A DNA stretch of 64,000 nt, from contig CAWFSG010000017.1 of assembly GCA_963818445.1 (NCBI GenBank), positions 248,001 to 312,000 of the forward strand. The letters are read 5' to 3'. Of this stretch, positions 27,871 to 36,200 are shown one piece after another; position 1 is the first letter of the stretch, and each line of letters starts with the position of its first letter. The notes beneath the pieces were generated by a model. The model ran no database searches, was not told where the DNA came from, and worked only from the letters and a program-made list of their open reading frames with translations. The position numbers were made by a program, and so were the translations under genes. The DNA comes from Prado023 sp963818445 (GTDB lineage Bacteria; Actinomycetota; Actinomycetes; S36-B12; CAIYMF01).

Positions 27871-30198
27871 CTATCGCCGCAGCTGCACTTCTGTTGACGT
27901 CGACCCCTGGAGCCGGTACTTCGGTAGGACGACCACACGATAGGTGCCCCTCTTCAGGTTCAGCGTCCGGGTCTCCGTCCTTCCCCGAGTCCGGTACGTG
28001 GAGAGCGACTTCCACGTACCGTTGGCCGTCTTGCGCTGGACCCGGAACCTCCAGTAGCCACGGCCCTTGTCCGGGTTGATGTTCACGTACAGCTTGTTGC
28101 CCCTCTTCACCGACTTCACGGCGACGGCAGCGGTCGGCACCACTGCCGTGGTCGGGGTGTTCCCACTGGGAGCCGGTGCAGGCGCAGGCGCAGGCGCCGG
28201 AGCGGGAACCGGTGCTGGCGCTGGAGCGGGAACCGGAGCGGGAGCCGGCGCTGGCGCTGGAGCGGGAACCGGAGCGGGAGCCGGCGCTGGCGCTGGTGGT
28301 GCTGCCACGGTCCAGGTGCGGGTGGCGGGGGTGGGGTCGGGGTTGCTGGCGGCATCCACGGCGGTGACCGTGAATGTGTGCGTGCCGAGCGTCAGGCCGG
28401 GTGTGGTCGTTCCGCTTGCTGGGCAGGATGCCGGTGCGGCCCCGTCCAGGGCGCAGCGGAACGTGGAGTTGGCCTCGGTGGAGGTGTAGGTGAACGTCGC
28501 GGAGGTGGCGGTGGTCGAGGACCCATCAGCCGGCCCGGACGTGATCGACGTGCCTGGCGGTGTGGTGTCCGGTGGTGCTGCCACGGTCCAGGTGCGGGTG
28601 GCGGGGGTGGGGTCGGGGTTGCTGGCGGCATCCACGGCGGTGACCGTGAATGTGTGCGTGCCGAGCGTCAGGCCGGGTGTGGTCGTTCCGCTTGCTGGGC
28701 AGGATGCCGGTGCGGCCCCGTCCAGGGCGCAGCGGAACGTGGAGTTGGCCTCGGTGGAGGTGTAGGTGAACGTCGCGGAGGTGGCGGTGGTCGAGGACCC
28801 ATCAGCCGGCCCGGACGTGATCGACGTGCCTGGCGGTGTGGTGTCCGGTGGTCCGGCGAGGTCGAGGTAGTTGTGCACGTAGTACCTGGTGTGATCGTCC
28901 CCAGCCACAACCAGCAGCCCGCTGTTCGAGGTGACGGACTGCTTGGTGCTCGTGACGTTGTTGACCGACGTGTCCGTCGAGAGTTGGATGAAGACGGTGC
29001 CCAGGCCGCTGGCGAACGATGGTGAGTTGTAGCTGCTCCTCTTCATGTACACCGACCCGCCGCCGCAACAGGGGGCGGTCGCGAACACGTACACCTCCCG
29101 GTTGGAGGTGTCGAGCAGCAGGATTGCCCGGGTCACGTTGTCGGCAACCTTCCAGACGGTGGTCGGCTTCCAGCCGTTCGCCGTGGCGGACAACGGGTTG
29201 AACGTCCAGAGGATCTCGAGCGGGTCGTTGGGGTCCGGATTCGTCAGGTCGTTCAAGCCAGTCTTGACCACGGCGAACACGCGCCCGGTGGAGTCCGAGT
29301 CCAGCGACTTGAGGTTGAAGTGATCATCGGGGCACTTGTACTTGCCGAAGGTGTTGAAGTCGCACAGGACCGTCTGGTCCCAGGTGGAGTCGGGATCCCC
29401 ATCCTTGTGGGAGGCGAAGTTCAGGGTCCCGTCCGTCTGGTTGCCCCACATGATCCCGACCCGGTGGTTGTAGGCGACCAGCGCTGAGGTGTCGTCGGGA
29501 TGGAGGGTGCTCGCATGCGGGGTCATGAGGTCCAAGGCCGGGGCCCAATGGGCCGAGTCTGACGTGCTGTGCGCCACCCGGACCTTCCTGCCCCCAGAGC
29601 CGTTGGGCTCGGTCCAGGTGACCCAGAACGTCCCAGTCGTGTCCCTGTCGAACACGGCCGACTCCGGGTTGATGGTCGCGATCGTCACGGGGAAGCCGGC
29701 GTCCATGGTGAACGTGCCCCCCGAGTACGAGTACTGGACGAACCGCAGGCTGTTGTCACTCTGGGAGCTGGTGTCCTTGACATGGCTGACGATGTAGAGC
29801 TTTGCCTGAGTGGCGTCGTAGAGCGCATCGGCCTCGGTCTGCCTGCGCTCGTCGACCAGGACCCCGGTGGGTGCCCATTTCTGGGTGGCCTTTGTGAACT
29901 GGTAGATCTCGTAGCGCTTCGTCGCCGTGTTGAAGAGTGACCCCCACCAGGTGCCATCGGCGGTGTACCAGAGCTTGCTCTCCGGCTTCTGACCCGTCGG
30001 AGCTGTCTCCCCGCCGTAGCTGAAGTCGCGGTAGCCGACGTCCGTGGCCGCCTGGGCGACTCCGCCCGGCCCCACGGGTGCGATGACCGACGCTGCCACG
30101 AGCACCAGTGCGGCGACCATGGCGCCCAGAGCCATTCGTTGGGGCCCCTTCTTCGACTTCCGGCCGGATGTGCCCCACTTGGGATCTCTCGGATTCAC
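27871..30198 (-). CDS. Large secreted repeat protein, unknown function
   Basis: 775 aa from GTG 30198. A basic N-region and a hydrophobic signal peptide end near AQA. About 450 residues follow with WT/YN-rich, propeller-like repeats (for example TADGTWWGSLF, RDTTGTFWVTWTEPNGSGG), which have no recognised catalytic motif. Two identical 92-residue Ig-like domains come next (FTYTSTEANSTFRCALDGA, HTFTVTAVDAASNPDP). A Pro/Ala linker and a 75-residue basic C-terminal domain end the protein. Cysteines in CALDG/SCPAS suggest disulfides. It is surface or secreted, and a sialidase- or lectin-like fold is only a guess. Confidence 0.85.
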   Translation of the reverse strand: MNPRDPKWGTSGRKSKKGPQRMALGAMVAALVLVAASVIAPVGPGGVAQAATDVGYRDFSYGGETAPTGQKPESKLWYTADGTWWGSLFNTATKRYEIYQFTKATQKWAPTGVLVDERRQTEADALYDATQAKLYIVSHVKDTSSQSDNSLRFVQYSYSGGTFTMDAGFPVTIATINPESAVFDRDTTGTFWVTWTEPNGSGGRKVRVAHSTSDSAHWAPALDLMTPHASTLHPDDTSALVAYNHRVGIMWGNQTDGTLNFASHKDGDPDSTWDQTVLCDFNTFGKYKCPDDHFNLKSLDSDSTGRVFAVVKTGLNDLTNPDPNDPLEILWTFNPLSATANGWKPTTVWKVADNVTRAILLLDTSNREVYVFATAPCCGGGSVYMKRSSYNSPSFASGLGTVFIQLSTDTSVNNVTSTKQSVTSNSGLLVVAGDDHTRYYVHNYLDLAGPPDTTPPGTSITSGPADGSSTTATSATFTYTSTEANSTFRCALDGAAPASCPASGTTTPGLTLGTHTFTVTAVDAASNPDPTPATRTWTVAAPPDTTPPGTSITSGPADGSSTTATSATFTYTSTEANSTFRCALDGAAPASCPASGTTTPGLTLGTHTFTVTAVDAASNPDPTPATRTWTVAAPPAPAPAPAPVPAPAPAPAPAPVPAPAPAPVPAPAPAPAPAPAPSGNTPTTAVVPTAAVAVKSVKRGNKLYVNINPDKGRGYWRFRVQRKTANGTWKSLSTYRTRGRTETRTLNLKRGTYRVVVLPKYRLQGSTSTEVQLRR
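28199..28294 (-). repeat. 36-bp minisatellite encoding the Pro/Ala linker
   Basis: Two perfect 36-bp copies (28223-28258 and 28259-28294) follow a partial 24-bp copy at 28199. Each unit is 12 codons of alternating Ala and Pro/Val in the secreted protein. The length is a multiple of three, so copy number can change without a frameshift. Confidence 0.85.
28295..28846 (-). repeat. Perfect 276-bp tandem duplication (two Ig-like domains)
   Basis: Bases 28295-28570 and 28571-28846 read the same at every position I compared. Each copy encodes one 92-residue domain. Identity including silent sites implies a recent duplication or ongoing gene conversion. Confidence 0.92.
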
Positions 30199-30429
30199 GG
30201 TGTCCCCCGTCCGGGAAGGGCCTCACGACGCTTGGCACGTCGGCATCGACTCGTGTGCTCCGACTACCCGACGCGAGCGATCCCATACCGGCGCTCCCCT
30301 CCCGGCTCCCGTCCGTCCGAAGGCCATGGTCTTCGGTTGCGCGGCACGGGCGGAGTGCGCCGGTGGGTGTGAGCCGTGCGCTTTGGGGGAAGAAACGTGC
30401 CGAATCGCACGTTGTGTGGTTCAGTGGAT

Positions 30430-30452
30430 GCACCGCCCAGCGAGGGCGGTGC
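30430..30452 (+). other. Perfect 9-bp hairpin upstream of the Bax-inhibitor-like gene
   Basis: GCACCGCCC and GGGCGGTGC enclose the loop AGCGA, ending 32 nt before the start codon. It is followed by GGACTTTG, so a weak terminator or a leader element is possible. Confidence 0.4.
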
Positions 30453-30484
30453 GGACTTTGTCGACGTGGAGGTCGAACACACCG

Positions 30485-31393
30485 ATGAACAACAAGAACC
30501 CCATCTTCAGCCGGCTCGACGCGCAGTCGTCGGGCCAGAGCGGCTTCGCCTATGCGGAGGGGGTGCAGGCTTACGGCCAGGCGGGCCAGCAGGCCGGGCA
30601 GCCTCCCGTCGGCCAGCCCTACCCGCAGGCGCCCTACGGACAGGTTCCGGGCCAGGTCCCCCCGCCGGTCCCGATGGGACCGCCCACCGGGTCCGTGTAC
30701 GAGCCGATCACGAACAAGATGTCGCTGGACGACGTGATCGTCCGCACAGGCGTCTCGATCGCCGTCCTGATCCCGTTCGCGCTCATCGGGTGGTTCACGG
30801 CCCCGACGATGCCGTTCCTGTACTTCGGCGCCATGATCCTGGGCCTGGTCCTCGGCCTGGCCAATGCCTTCAAGAAGGTCGTGAGCCCGCCGCTGATCCT
30901 GGCGTACGCGGCCGTCCAGGGCGTGTTCCTCGGCGGCATCAGCTACGCCTACGACCAGTGGGCTCAGGGCACCGGATATGAGGGACTGGTCTCGCAGGCC
31001 ATCATCGGCACCCTCGTGGCCTTCGTGGTGATGCTGTCGCTCTACAAGAGCCGCCTGGTCAAGGTCGACGGCCGCTTCAAGAAGATCATGATGGTCGCGA
31101 TGGTCTCGTACCTGGCGATCGCCGTGATGTCGTTCATCTCGTCGTTCTTCGGCGTCGGCGGCGGCTGGGGCTTCTACGGCGTGGGGACGCTGGGGCTGAT
31201 CCTGTGCGCCTTCGCGGTCGTCCTTGCGGCGTTCAGCCTGATGCTCGACTTCGACTCGATCGAGCGTGGCGTGAAGATGGGCCTGCCCGAGCGGGAGTCG
31301 TGGCGGATGGCCTTCGGCCTGCTGGTCACGCTGATCTGGCTGTACCTGGAGATCCTGCGCCTGTTGGCGATCATCGCCTCCGGTCGCGACTGA
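30485..31393 (+). CDS. Bax inhibitor-1/YccA-like membrane protein
   Basis: 302 aa from ATG 30485. The first 80 residues are Gln/Gly/Pro-rich (AYGQAGQQAGQP), cytoplasmic and disordered. About seven membrane segments follow, including VSIAVLIPFALIGWF and YGVGTLGLILCAFAVVLAAF. Late acidic residues LDFDSIERG match the conserved region of the actinobacterial BI-1-like family. BI-1 relatives are pH-sensitive calcium-leak channels in characterised bacteria; the role here is inferred. It is isolated in its own transcript, ended by the terminator at 31403. Confidence 0.88.
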   Translation: MNNKNPIFSRLDAQSSGQSGFAYAEGVQAYGQAGQQAGQPPVGQPYPQAPYGQVPGQVPPPVPMGPPTGSVYEPITNKMSLDDVIVRTGVSIAVLIPFALIGWFTAPTMPFLYFGAMILGLVLGLANAFKKVVSPPLILAYAAVQGVFLGGISYAYDQWAQGTGYEGLVSQAIIGTLVAFVVMLSLYKSRLVKVDGRFKKIMMVAMVSYLAIAVMSFISSFFGVGGGWGFYGVGTLGLILCAFAVVLAAFSLMLDFDSIERGVKMGLPERESWRMAFGLLVTLIWLYLEILRLLAIIASGRD

Positions 31394-31402
31394 CCGATCA
31401 CC

Positions 31403-31446
31403 CGCGCCGGGCCCTGCAGCACCTCGCTGTGGGGCCCGGCGCGTTT
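31403..31446. terminator. Strong bidirectional terminator hairpin
   Basis: CGCGCCGGGCCC pairs perfectly with GGGCCCGGCGCG. The stem continues through two wobble pairs and CAGC/GCTG to a 5-nt loop ACCTC. TTT follows on the + strand. It lies between convergent genes and could stop both transcripts. Confidence 0.8.
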
Positions 31447-31477
31447 CGCCTCCCGGTCAGGTCAGCCGCTCAGCCGC

Positions 31478-32416
31478 TCAGCCGAGCGTGCGCTCGAGGA
31501 ACGCCACCACGTCGGCGTGCACCTCGTCGCGGTTGGTCTCGTTGACCAGTTCGTGGCGCGCGCCCGGATAGAGCCGCACCTCGACAGCGTCCAGGCCCGC
31601 GCCACGCAGCTGGTCGGCCAGCTTGCGAACGCCCTTGCCCTTTCGCCCGACCGGGTCCCTGTCCCCGGCGATGAGCAGGATCGGCAGGTCCTTGGGGTCC
31701 AGCGCATCGAATCCCGTGTGGGCCACGCGCTCGCGCCCACCGATGAAGTCCACCCAGGCCTGGTTGGTGAGGGGGAATCCGGTGCGGGGGTCGGCCAGGA
31801 ACCGGTCGACCTCGTCAGAGTCGCGGGACAGCCAGTCGGAATCAGTGCGGGTGGGCCGGAATGCGCGGTTGTAGGGGCCGAAGGCGAGATCGTGCAGCGC
31901 GGTGCTGCGCCCACGGGGGCCATGGAGCCCGCGTTCGACCCTGGCGGTCTGCAGGAAGGCCCGGTAGCTCAACCCCCCGGGCGCGTCCGACCCGGCGAGG
32001 ATCACCGAGTCCCACGGTGACGGCGGCCGCAACGCCAGGGCTGCCTGCGAGATGAACGTGCCCATGCTGTGGGCGAGGAGCGCCACCGGCCGGCCGGCGC
32101 CGTCCTGTCCGGCACGCCCCAGCTCCGCGCGGACCGCGAGCAGGTCGTCGACGACCAGGTCGAAACCATCCTGGTCGGCGAAGTGCCCGAGGTCGTCGTC
32201 GGTGCGTGCGGTCAGGCCATGGCCCCGGTGGTCGTGGGCCCACACCGCATGGCCCGCGTCGACCAGGACCCCGGCGAGCCGCGCGTAGCGTCCACCGTGC
32301 TCAGCCATGCCGTGGGCGATCTGAACGACCGCGTGGGGCTCGGAGTCCGGGCGCCAGCGGCGGACGTGGACGTCGACGCCGTCAGCCATGGGGAGGTCGA
32401 ACTCGTCAAAGCGCAT
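31478..32416 (-). CDS. Alpha/beta hydrolase (monoacylglycerol lipase / lysophospholipase type)
   Basis: 312 aa from ATG 32416. Serine hydrolase features are the oxyanion segment QIAHGMAEHGGRY, AHDHRGHGLT, the nucleophile elbow LLAHSMGTF, LLIAGDRDPVG with the acid, and PGARHELVNE with the catalytic His. No signal peptide is seen. Such S33-type enzymes cleave monoacylglycerols or lysophospholipids. The substrate is not determined from sequence. Confidence 0.9.
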   Translation of the reverse strand: MRFDEFDLPMADGVDVHVRRWRPDSEPHAVVQIAHGMAEHGGRYARLAGVLVDAGHAVWAHDHRGHGLTARTDDDLGHFADQDGFDLVVDDLLAVRAELGRAGQDGAGRPVALLAHSMGTFISQAALALRPPSPWDSVILAGSDAPGGLSYRAFLQTARVERGLHGPRGRSTALHDLAFGPYNRAFRPTRTDSDWLSRDSDEVDRFLADPRTGFPLTNQAWVDFIGGRERVAHTGFDALDPKDLPILLIAGDRDPVGRKGKGVRKLADQLRGAGLDAVEVRLYPGARHELVNETNRDEVHADVVAFLERTLG

Positions 32417-32545
32417 GCCGGCGACGATAGACCAGGCCACGAGCTCCGGCGACGCATCCCGGACGCGACCGTGCCCCACAGCTGCGGGCTGCAGGGCACG
32501 GGTGTCGGCGCGCCCAGGGCGCGACCGGGACGAGAGGGGATGGGG

Positions 32546-32776
32546 CTACTGGACGCGGCGGGCGGCCTTGGTCTTGTCCATCTCGTGGATGATCGCCGTG
32601 GCGTATCCGTGGGACAGCTCGTGCTCGTCACGCAGCCAGTTGACGCGATCATCGAATCGGGTGAAGGACGGACCGCCCTCGACCACGGCGAACCACTCCT
32701 TCATCGGCTTGCCTGTCGCCTCAGGGACACGCTCGACAAGCAGCTGGTGGGTCTCCTCGGAGTGGTGCAGGGTCAT
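32546..32776 (-). CDS. DUF4287-family small protein
   Basis: 76 aa from ATG 32776, with GAGGAG 6 nt upstream on its strand; ATG 32782 is too close to that RBS. The core VERVPEATGKPMKEWFAVVE and RDEHELSHGYATAIIHEMD match the DUF4287 pattern, which is frequent in actinobacteria and often fused to other domains. Function is unknown. Confidence 0.75.
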   Translation of the reverse strand: MTLHHSEETHQLLVERVPEATGKPMKEWFAVVEGGPSFTRFDDRVNWLRDEHELSHGYATAIIHEMDKTKAARRVQ

Positions 32777-32856
32777 GGGCATCTCCTCTTGGCCGGCGTT
32801 CTTGTCCTACCGTAACCCTCCCGGAGGGTGCGGTGCCAGCGCACCCCCGCACCGGA

Positions 32857-32862
32857 TACCGT
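32857..32862 (+). promoter_or_regulatory. Leaderless -10 element (TACCGT)
   Basis: TACCGT ends 6 nt before ATG 32869, with no RBS. Same arrangement as before the phosphatase gene at 5618. Confidence 0.6.
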
Positions 32863-32868
32863 GCCGGG

Positions 32869-33231
32869 ATGAGCCTGCTCGATCCGACCCCCGCGCCGGA
32901 GGATCCCGAACGCCTGATCCTCGAGGCGTCGCGGACCTGTGACCGGCTGAGGTCGCTGTCCCTGGTGCGGCTCGGGGCGCAGCTCCCCGACGGCCGGAGC
33001 CGGGCTCGGGCGGCCTTCGACCTGGCTCAGGAGCTGGCCGACGCCGCTGCCGCGCTGGAGGGGCGGGCCGCTCGGGCCCTTCCGGACCTGTCCGATCCGG
33101 CTGCGGGCGACGTCCTTGCTGTCTGCGCCCAGGACCTGGCCGAGGTGGTTGCCGACAGGCGCAGCGATGCCACCGCTGACGCGTGCCGGCGCGCGGTGGA
33201 GGGGCTCATCAGCCTGCGCCAGGTGTTGTGA
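32869..33231 (+). CDS. Small helical hypothetical protein
   Basis: 120 aa from ATG 32869, which fits the upstream -10. The sequence is Ala/Arg/Leu-rich and predicted helical (AAFDLAQELADAAAALEGRA, DLAEVVADRRSDATADACRR). No membrane segment, signal peptide or recognised domain is present. It stands alone between genes on the other strand. Confidence 0.65.
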   Translation: MSLLDPTPAPEDPERLILEASRTCDRLRSLSLVRLGAQLPDGRSRARAAFDLAQELADAAAALEGRAARALPDLSDPAAGDVLAVCAQDLAEVVADRRSDATADACRRAVEGLISLRQVL

Positions 33232-33262
33232 CCGGCGCCCCGGCTGTCGGGCCTCGGTCGCC

Positions 33263-34078
33263 TCAGGACGGTGCGGCGCCGATCTGTCGGAGGCCGCGCC
33301 TGGGCTCCAGCTCGAGCGCGGCGAGCACCGCGGGGAGCAGGGTGGCGCCGATCCGGCGGTAGCCCATGCTGGAGGGGTGGAAACGGTCGGGGCCGAACAG
33401 CGCCTCGGCGTTGGCCTCGAACTCCGGGCCGAGCAGGTCGTAGAGGCTGACGGGCTGTGCCCCGGTGCGACTGGCGACGCGACGCTGAGCCGCCGCGAGC
33501 GACCGTGACCGCTCCCTGGCGACCCACTTCAGCGGCGGGCCGACGGGCCGGACGGTCCCCAGATCTGGGCAGGTGCCGATCACCACCGCGGTGCCGGCGT
33601 CGATGAGCCGAGCGATCGCGGTCTCCAGGCGCCGCACGGCCAACGCCCTGGGCACCAGGTGGGTCACGTCGTTGGCGCCGATGATGATCACGGCCACATG
33701 CGGCCGGGCGCTCAGGCACCGGGTCACCTGCCGGTCGAGATCAGCGGACTTGGCGCCCACGACGGCATGGTTGGTCATGGTCACCGGCCGCCGGCTCGCC
33801 TCGACGACGGCCCGAACCAGGACGCCGGCGACGGTGTCGGCGGCGGTGTCCGCACCCAGCCCCGCTGCGACGGAGTCGCCGAGCACGGCCAGCCGGATGG
33901 ACGTCCCCGTCGGTGGCCCGAATCGACCGTCCTGGTAGGGCGGGACGCCGCGCTGCGGTCCGATGTCGCGCCTGACGGCCCGCGCCTGGGCGGCGAGCAC
34001 CCCGAGGCTCGCTGCGATCGCCCCCGCCATCCCCCCGCTGCCCAAGGCCGCTGAACGGCGCGAGACCCCCCGCGTCAT
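33263..34078 (-). CDS. SGNH/GDSL-family hydrolase with N-terminal membrane anchor or signal
   Basis: The protein is 271 aa. The N-terminus has a twin-Arg-like basic stretch and a hydrophobic Gly/Ala segment (SGGMAGAIAASLGVLAAQA). The SGNH blocks are AVLGDSVAAGLG (Ser), the Gly block, IIIGANDVTHL (Asn) and DRFHPSSMGY (Asp-His). It is an esterase or lipase acting outside the membrane. The start overlaps the msrA stop by ATGA, so the two genes are coupled. Confidence 0.88.
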   Translation of the reverse strand: MTRGVSRRSAALGSGGMAGAIAASLGVLAAQARAVRRDIGPQRGVPPYQDGRFGPPTGTSIRLAVLGDSVAAGLGADTAADTVAGVLVRAVVEASRRPVTMTNHAVVGAKSADLDRQVTRCLSARPHVAVIIIGANDVTHLVPRALAVRRLETAIARLIDAGTAVVIGTCPDLGTVRPVGPPLKWVARERSRSLAAAQRRVASRTGAQPVSLYDLLGPEFEANAEALFGPDRFHPSSMGYRRIGATLLPAVLAALELEPRRGLRQIGAAPS

Positions 34079-34743
34079 CCGATCTCCGGCAACAGGATGC
34101 CGGTGTGGGCGTGGCAGTCGTACCCGTGTGGGTTCTTGTGCAGGTACTGCTGGTGGTGGGGCTCCGCGTAGTAGAACGGGAGGACGACCTCCCCGTCCTG
34201 CAGGGCCGGGCCCAGCTCGGTGGTGATCGGGTCGAATCCCTCGGCGCGAAGGACCTCGTCGTAGGCCGCTGCGCTGGTCTCGACGAGCGCCTGCTGCTCG
34301 TGGGTGCTCCAGAGGACCGCGCTGCGGTACTGGCTGCCCACGTCATTTCCCTGGCGCATCCCCTGCGTCGGGTCGTGGTTCTCCCAGAAGACGCGCAGCA
34401 CGTCGATCGTGGCGACCACCGTGGGGTCGTAGGCGACCATGACCATCTCGGCGTGCCCGGTCCGGCCCGAGCAGACCTCGCTGTAGGTGGGGTGGGGTGT
34501 GACCCCACCCTGGTAGCCCGCCGCGGTCGTGTGGACGCCGGGCAGCTTCCACAGGCGCTTCTCCGCGCCCCAGAAGCAGCCCATGCCCAGGTACAGGGTG
34601 ACGACCCCCGCCGGGAAGGGCCCGAGCATGGACGTCCCGAGCACCTCGTGGACATGGGCCAGGGGGTAGTCGTAGTCGGGGCGCCCGGGCAGGGCCTGCT
34701 CGGGAGGGACGGATACGTCACGTCGTCGGGACTGGAGCCACAT
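34075..34743 (-). CDS. msrA: Peptide methionine sulfoxide reductase MsrA
   Basis: 222 aa from ATG 34743. The catalytic motif GMGCFWGAEKRLWK is near residue 55. GYQGGVTPHPTYSEVCSGRT and VFWENHDPTQGMRQGNDVGSQY (split) follow, and the C-terminal YCEPHHQQYLHKNPHGY region appears as YAEPHHQQYLHKNPHGYDC. It reduces methionine-S-sulfoxide in proteins. The N-terminal extension and the Cys in GYDCHAHTG resemble actinobacterial MsrA. It is cotranscribed with the SGNH hydrolase gene. Confidence 0.95.
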   Translation of the reverse strand: MWLQSRRRDVSVPPEQALPGRPDYDYPLAHVHEVLGTSMLGPFPAGVVTLYLGMGCFWGAEKRLWKLPGVHTTAAGYQGGVTPHPTYSEVCSGRTGHAEMVMVAYDPTVVATIDVLRVFWENHDPTQGMRQGNDVGSQYRSAVLWSTHEQQALVETSAAAYDEVLRAEGFDPITTELGPALQDGEVVLPFYYAEPHHQQYLHKNPHGYDCHAHTGILLPEIG

Positions 34744-34863
34744 GCCCCAAGGGTCACCCTCGGGTGAGTTCGGCGCAAGTCGCACCGGGGTGTGCGGGTC
34801 GTGGCCGGAATTCGCCCGGGACCCGCTTGAATCATCCTGACGACCGTAGAAGAAGGGGATCCA

Positions 34864-36138
34864 ATGAAGCTCCACCGCGGGATCGTGGCCCTCGCAACGG
34901 CGGGCCTGGCCCTCACCGGCTGTACGAGCGGTTCCGACGCGGCCACGGACGTCGTGTCCCCGCCGGCTGCGGACGCGACCGGCACCCTCACGGTGTGGCT
35001 CATGGATGCCAGCCAGCCGCAGTCGGTGATCGACGCCGTCAACACCCGGTTCGCGGAGAAGTACCCCAAGGTGACAGTCGATGTCGAGCTGCAGCAGTGG
35101 GGCGGGATCCAGGACAAGCTGACGACAGCGCTGGCCACTGACACGCCCCCGGACGTCGTCGAGATCGGCAACACCCTCACGGCCAAGTACGCCGATGCCG
35201 AGCTCCTGGCCGACCTGTCCGCGTACGCCGGGGATTTCAAGGTGGACGGCATGCTGCCCGGCCTCCAGCCCCCGGGGGAGCTCGGGGGCATCCGCTACGG
35301 GATCCCCTACTACGGTGGCGTGGCTGTCGTCGTGTACAGCAAGGGCCAGTTCAAGGACGCCGGCGTGGAGGTCCCTCGGTCCCTCGACGAGCTCACCGCC
35401 GCTGCCCAGAAGCTGCAGGCGGCCAACGCGGACAACCCCAAGTACTCCGCGTTCTACTTCCCGGGCAAGTACTGGGACGGTGCGGTGCCCTTCATCTGGA
35501 ACGCCGGCGGCGAGCTCGCCACGCAGGACGGCGATACATGGTCGGGCACCCTGGACTCCGCCGAGTCGGTCGCGGGCCTGACCACCCTCAAGGGCCTGGT
35601 CCAGTCGTACTCCAAGGCTCCGCTCGACAGTGACGAGCGCAAGAACCTCGATGCCTTCAAGACCGGCGATGTCGGCATGATGATCGATTCCTGGTGGGTT
35701 CCCGGGGCGCTGAACACCGGGGACCTGAAGGGCGACATCGGCGCCTTCGCCCTGCCGGGGACTGCGCCGGGCTCGACCTCTCCGGTCTTCATCGGCGGCT
35801 CGGACCTGGCTGTCCCGGCCGGCAGCGCCCGACAGGACCTCGCCGTTCAATGGATGCAGATCCTGACCGGGCTCGAGGCCCAGACCGAGCTTGCCAGGTC
35901 CGGGGTCATCCCCAACCAGGAGGGAGCGTTCGTCGGCCACCAGGGCAACGAGTACCTGGCGGCTGCCGATACGGCGGCGACCAACTCCCGGTTCACGCCA
36001 GTGAGCCCGTACTGGGTCAACGTGGTGGTGTCCCAGCTCCTGGAGGACATGCTGACGACGATCTTCAGCGACGCTGCGACCGTGGAGGAGGCCACAAGGG
36101 CGGCCTCCGAGCAGATCACGGCGATCATGAACCAGTGA
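34864..36138 (+). CDS. ABC-type sugar transporter solute-binding lipoprotein (orphan)
   Basis: The protein is 424 aa. The signal peptide lipobox LALTGC gives a lipid-anchored Cys near residue 20. The family 1 extracellular solute-binding fold shows LTVWLMDASQPQSVIDAVN, DVVEIGNTLTAKYADAELL, GGIRYGIPYYGGVAVVVYSK and a C-terminal YWVNVVVSQLLEDML. It resembles chitobiose or oligosaccharide binders. The RBS AAGAAGGGG precedes the start. No permease or ATPase genes are adjacent, which is unusual. Confidence 0.9.
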   Translation: MKLHRGIVALATAGLALTGCTSGSDAATDVVSPPAADATGTLTVWLMDASQPQSVIDAVNTRFAEKYPKVTVDVELQQWGGIQDKLTTALATDTPPDVVEIGNTLTAKYADAELLADLSAYAGDFKVDGMLPGLQPPGELGGIRYGIPYYGGVAVVVYSKGQFKDAGVEVPRSLDELTAAAQKLQAANADNPKYSAFYFPGKYWDGAVPFIWNAGGELATQDGDTWSGTLDSAESVAGLTTLKGLVQSYSKAPLDSDERKNLDAFKTGDVGMMIDSWWVPGALNTGDLKGDIGAFALPGTAPGSTSPVFIGGSDLAVPAGSARQDLAVQWMQILTGLEAQTELARSGVIPNQEGAFVGHQGNEYLAAADTAATNSRFTPVSPYWVNVVVSQLLEDMLTTIFSDAATVEEATRAASEQITAIMNQ

Positions 36139-36187
36139 TCACCCCGAGCCGCCCCTGATGGCTCGCGTCGGGGGTGGTGTCACGGGA

Positions 36188-36193
36188 TAGGTT
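36188..36193 (+). promoter_or_regulatory. Leaderless -10 element (TAGGTT) for the MutL-like gene
   Basis: TAGGTT lies 7 nt before ATG 36201 and no RBS is present. The promoter looks intact although the gene is broken. Confidence 0.55.
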
Positions 36194-36200
36194 CGACCGC

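Noticed and set aside
28199..28846. Repeated DNA that could suggest a CRISPR array
   Set aside because: The repeats are directly adjacent with no unique spacers and encode in-frame protein domains and a Pro/Ala linker.
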